From: Spirochaetales bacterium
GTDB taxonomy: Bacteria; Spirochaetota; Spirochaetia; JAGLYY01
Assembly (NCBI GenBank): GCA_023131935.1
Contig: JAGLYY010000224.1
Coordinates: forward strand, 1 to 34,774
Length of the DNA: 34,774 bases
Reading direction: 5' to 3'
Of the stretch, positions 32,944 to 34,774 are shown piece after piece. Numbering within the stretch: position 1 is the stretch's first letter; every line of letters starts with the position of its first letter. Under the pieces are notes generated by a model that saw only the letters and a program-made list of their open reading frames with translations, was not told the DNA's origin and searched no databases. A program made the position numbers and the translations under genes.

Positions 32944-33686
32944 TCTGCGTCGGGGTCAAAATCATCAGGAATATCGATGTTTGAAGATACCGATTGAACA
33001 TCATCAAGATCATCGAGACGTTCGATAAGACGAAGTGCCTTCCGTGTGCCGTCCTCGTCGAGGTTCATCGTCGCGTCCGGGACCATGGTGATTTCCGCCA
33101 TCGAGTGGGAATAATTCTTTTCCTGCAGGGCCGAGAGCACCGCTTCAAAATCATCGGGAGCGGTAATAACCTCTATGAACCCGCCATCGTTTGTAACATC
33201 CTCAGCCCCGGCATCCAGCGCTATTTCGAACAGCTCATCAAAGGAGATCCCCTCTCCGTCAAGGCTGATAACCCCTTTTCGCTGAAAGAGGTAGGAAACA
33301 CAACCGGTTTCACCGAGACTGCCACCTCCTTTCGTCAGGATACTCCGAACATCTGCAGCGGTCCTGTTTTTATTATCGGTGAGCGTATTGATGAGGATGG
33401 CAACTCCACCGGGACCGTATGCTTCGTAGGTAAGTTCGGTATAATTCACCCCTTCCAGATCGCCGGTCCCTTTCTTGATTGCACGTTCGATATTGTCTTT
33501 GGGCATGTTCGCGGCCCGTGCTTTAATGGCCGCGGTCCTGAGGCGGGGATTGCCATCTTCATCACCACCACCCATACGGGCAGCAACGGTAATTTCCGTG
33601 ATAAGCTTGGTAAAGATCTTACCCCGCTTTGCGTCTGCGGCGCCTTTTTTATGTTTGATGGAAGCCCATTTACTGTGGCCGGACAT
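32940..33686 (-). CDS. yebC: YebC/PmpR family protein (translation or regulatory factor)
   Basis: The 248-residue protein matches YebC throughout: MSGHSKWASIKHKKGAAD, GKIFTKLITEITVAARMGG, NPRLRTAAIKARAANMPKDN, and YEAYGPGGVAILI, with NKNRTAADVRS. The family was long annotated as a transcriptional regulator; recent work on some members links it to relief of ribosome stalling at proline runs, so the older label should be read with care. The ATG has AAGGAG 5 nt upstream. It is the first gene of the yebC-ruvC-ruvA-ruvB-queA operon, with a promoter at 33720-33749. The acidic C-terminus (DIPDDFDPDAE) is short and ordinary. Confidence 0.97.
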   Translation of the reverse strand: MSGHSKWASIKHKKGAADAKRGKIFTKLITEITVAARMGGGDEDGNPRLRTAAIKARAANMPKDNIERAIKKGTGDLEGVNYTELTYEAYGPGGVAILINTLTDNKNRTAADVRSILTKGGGSLGETGCVSYLFQRKGVISLDGEGISFDELFEIALDAGAEDVTNDGGFIEVITAPDDFEAVLSALQEKNYSHSMAEITMVPDATMNLDEDGTRKALRLIERLDDLDDVQSVSSNIDIPDDFDPDAE

Positions 33687-33719
33687 AGGTTCTCCTTGTT
33701 ATTGATTTCATTTGAATTG

Positions 33720-33749
33720 AATTTAGCATATAGAAAAAACAGCTGTCAA
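33720..33749 (-). promoter_or_regulatory. sigma70-type promoter for yebC-ruvCAB-queA
   Basis: A perfect TTGACA (33744-33749) lies 18 nt upstream of TAAATT (33720-33725) on the minus strand; TGC just before the -10 box makes an extended -10 element. Transcription would start near 33712, about 26 nt before the yebC ATG. Confidence 0.65.
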
Positions 33750-33782
33750 GCTGAGGACCCCGCGGCTACTGAATCATCTGAT

Positions 33783-34774
33783 TCATGGCCATATAAGTGT
33801 GATGATTTCCTCCGGAACAGATTCCAGATCATCCAGGAGTTCGAGCAGGAGATTATTCATGATGAAGGTACCCTCCCGGGTAAGCGCCTTTCCGTCCTCT
33901 TTCAGATAACCCTTCTCTTTCCAACTGTTCATCCGCGGATAAATGCGGGATAATACCTCATTTCCGAACCGCAGTTCCAGATTCTCCCAGGAAATACCCG
34001 ATGTAAGTCGAAAGCCCATCATGAGGTTTTCGAAGAGGAATTCCTTTTTCGATAATGATTCAGCTTTCCCCCCCGGGATTGTACTCCGGAACATACCCCA
34101 GAGAGATTCTTCCCCTTCAAGAAACAGAGCAAAACTTCGGGGTACTTCAAGGCGCAGGACCTCTTTTCTACCCTGCTTATCTATTCCGGGAAGAGTGGAA
34201 GCTCCCGAGGGTCCGCAACCCAGGTAGGGGTCCATCCGCCAGTATCCTAAATTGTGCCGGCAGGCTTTTCCCGGTTTACTGTAATTGGATAATTCATATT
34301 TTTCATATCCGGCAGCCAGGAGCATTTCCTCTGCCTGCTCCAGCAGGATACGAACTTTCCCTTCAGCAAGAGGGATGATCCGGCCTGAACGCACACGGGT
34401 AAAAAAGGGGGTCTCCTCCTCAATCTGCAGCCCATATATTGAAATATGGTCCGGTTCAAATTCCAGTATTTTTTGAATGTCAGCTTCAAACAGCTCTTTT
34501 GTCTGATCCGGGATCCCGGTTATCAAATCGAGACTCAAATCCCCCTTCCATGATTCTTTTATCAATTCAATGGCTTTGAGAGAATCCTCCCTGTTCCCGG
34601 TACGTTCGAGCAATTCAAGGATTCCGTTATCCATGCTCTGTATTCCAAGGCTGAGACGGGTAACCCCGGATTCATTGGTTATTGATAAAAAGTCCGGTGT
34701 AATACTTTCGGGATTTGCCTCGATAGACCATTCTACCGGGGCATTACGTGTCATGGATTGTAGACTATCCAGGA
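33783..34774 (-). CDS. hemW: HemW-like radical SAM protein, 5'-truncated by the window end
   Basis: The frame is open to the right edge; an internal ATG at 34754 is not the true start because the frame continues upstream with LDSLQS. About 50-60 N-terminal residues are missing, including the CxxxCxxC cluster loop that would confirm radical SAM chemistry. The visible part matches the coproporphyrinogen-III-oxidase-like/HemW family: EWSIEANPESITPDFL, RLSLGIQSMDNGILELLERTG, LSLDLITGIPDQT and HISIYGLQIEEETPF. The YEKYELSNYSKPGKACRHNLGYW block is also typical. HemW is thought to act as a haem chaperone rather than an oxidase. The stop is TGA at 33783-33785, within a short dyad, 96 nt before yebC. 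Confidence 0.9.
   Translation of the reverse strand, partial: LDSLQSMTRNAPVEWSIEANPESITPDFLSITNESGVTRLSLGIQSMDNGILELLERTGNREDSLKAIELIKESWKGDLSLDLITGIPDQTKELFEADIQKILEFEPDHISIYGLQIEEETPFFTRVRSGRIIPLAEGKVRILLEQAEEMLLAAGYEKYELSNYSKPGKACRHNLGYWRMDPYLGCGPSGASTLPGIDKQGRKEVLRLEVPRSFALFLEGEESLWGMFRSTIPGGKAESLSKKEFLFENLMMGFRLTSGISWENLELRFGNEVLSRIYPRMNSWKEKGYLKEDGKALTREGTFIMNNLLLELLDDLESVPEEIITLIWP

Noticed and set aside
32994..33953. Plus-strand open frame of 319 codons opposite yebC and hemW
   Set aside because: It spans two genuine minus-strand genes and their promoter, and its product resembles no family; it is a shadow frame.

Overview
The window looks like a chromosomal core region of a diderm bacterium, most likely a spirochaete. 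This is inference from gene content and order. A tamB-bamA-skp block lies next to mutS, as in the Treponema pallidum order I recall (TP0325 to TP0328). The thymidylate kinase has a P-loop of the GSGTTTQ type, and an outer-membrane assembly kit (BamA, Skp, TamB, LptF/LptG) sits among translation and DNA-repair genes. I saw no mobile elements, CRISPR arrays, rRNA or tRNA genes, and no gene-free stretch longer than about 300 bases.

Layout. 1-1650 (+) is the 3' part of a membrane-anchored von Willebrand A protein. It converges on a long minus-strand series. Read in transcription order, that series starts at a good sigma70-like promoter (16945-16973) and runs rimP-nusA-infB-rbfA-truB-rpsO-pnp-dut-lptF-lptG-tgt-murJ and a secreted HEAT-repeat protein (16855 down to 1647). 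Spacings are mostly very short or 4-bp overlaps, so translation factors, RNA decay, nucleotide hygiene, lipid export, tRNA modification and lipid II flipping share one transcription unit or a few nested ones. A hairpin followed by a U-run lies between the promoter and rimP and looks like an attenuator for the nusA operon. rpsO has its own candidate promoter and a structured leader.

Upstream (right) of this series are comF and mutS (minus), then a STAS-domain gene (plus) divergent from mutS. The envelope-assembly operon tamB-bamA-skp (28427 down to 20997) follows, bounded by a strong intrinsic terminator at 20908-20945 and a candidate promoter at 28497-28525. Divergent from it are tmk and a small secreted protein (plus, 28616-29843).

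The right end is a minus-strand operon yebC-ruvC-ruvA-ruvB-queA (33686 down to 29844). It has tightly overlapped genes and a promoter with a perfect TTGACA -35 box. The 3' part of a hemW-like radical SAM gene is cut by the window edge.

Nearly all genes are recognisable housekeeping genes. I did not find an unmistakable new system. The most interesting signals are regulatory or domain-level: the rimP-nusA leader attenuator, a zinc-ribbon tail on NusA, a Tmk lacking the Walker A lysine, a possibly leaderless mutS mRNA, the rpsO leader, and the vWA/FHA-like membrane protein.
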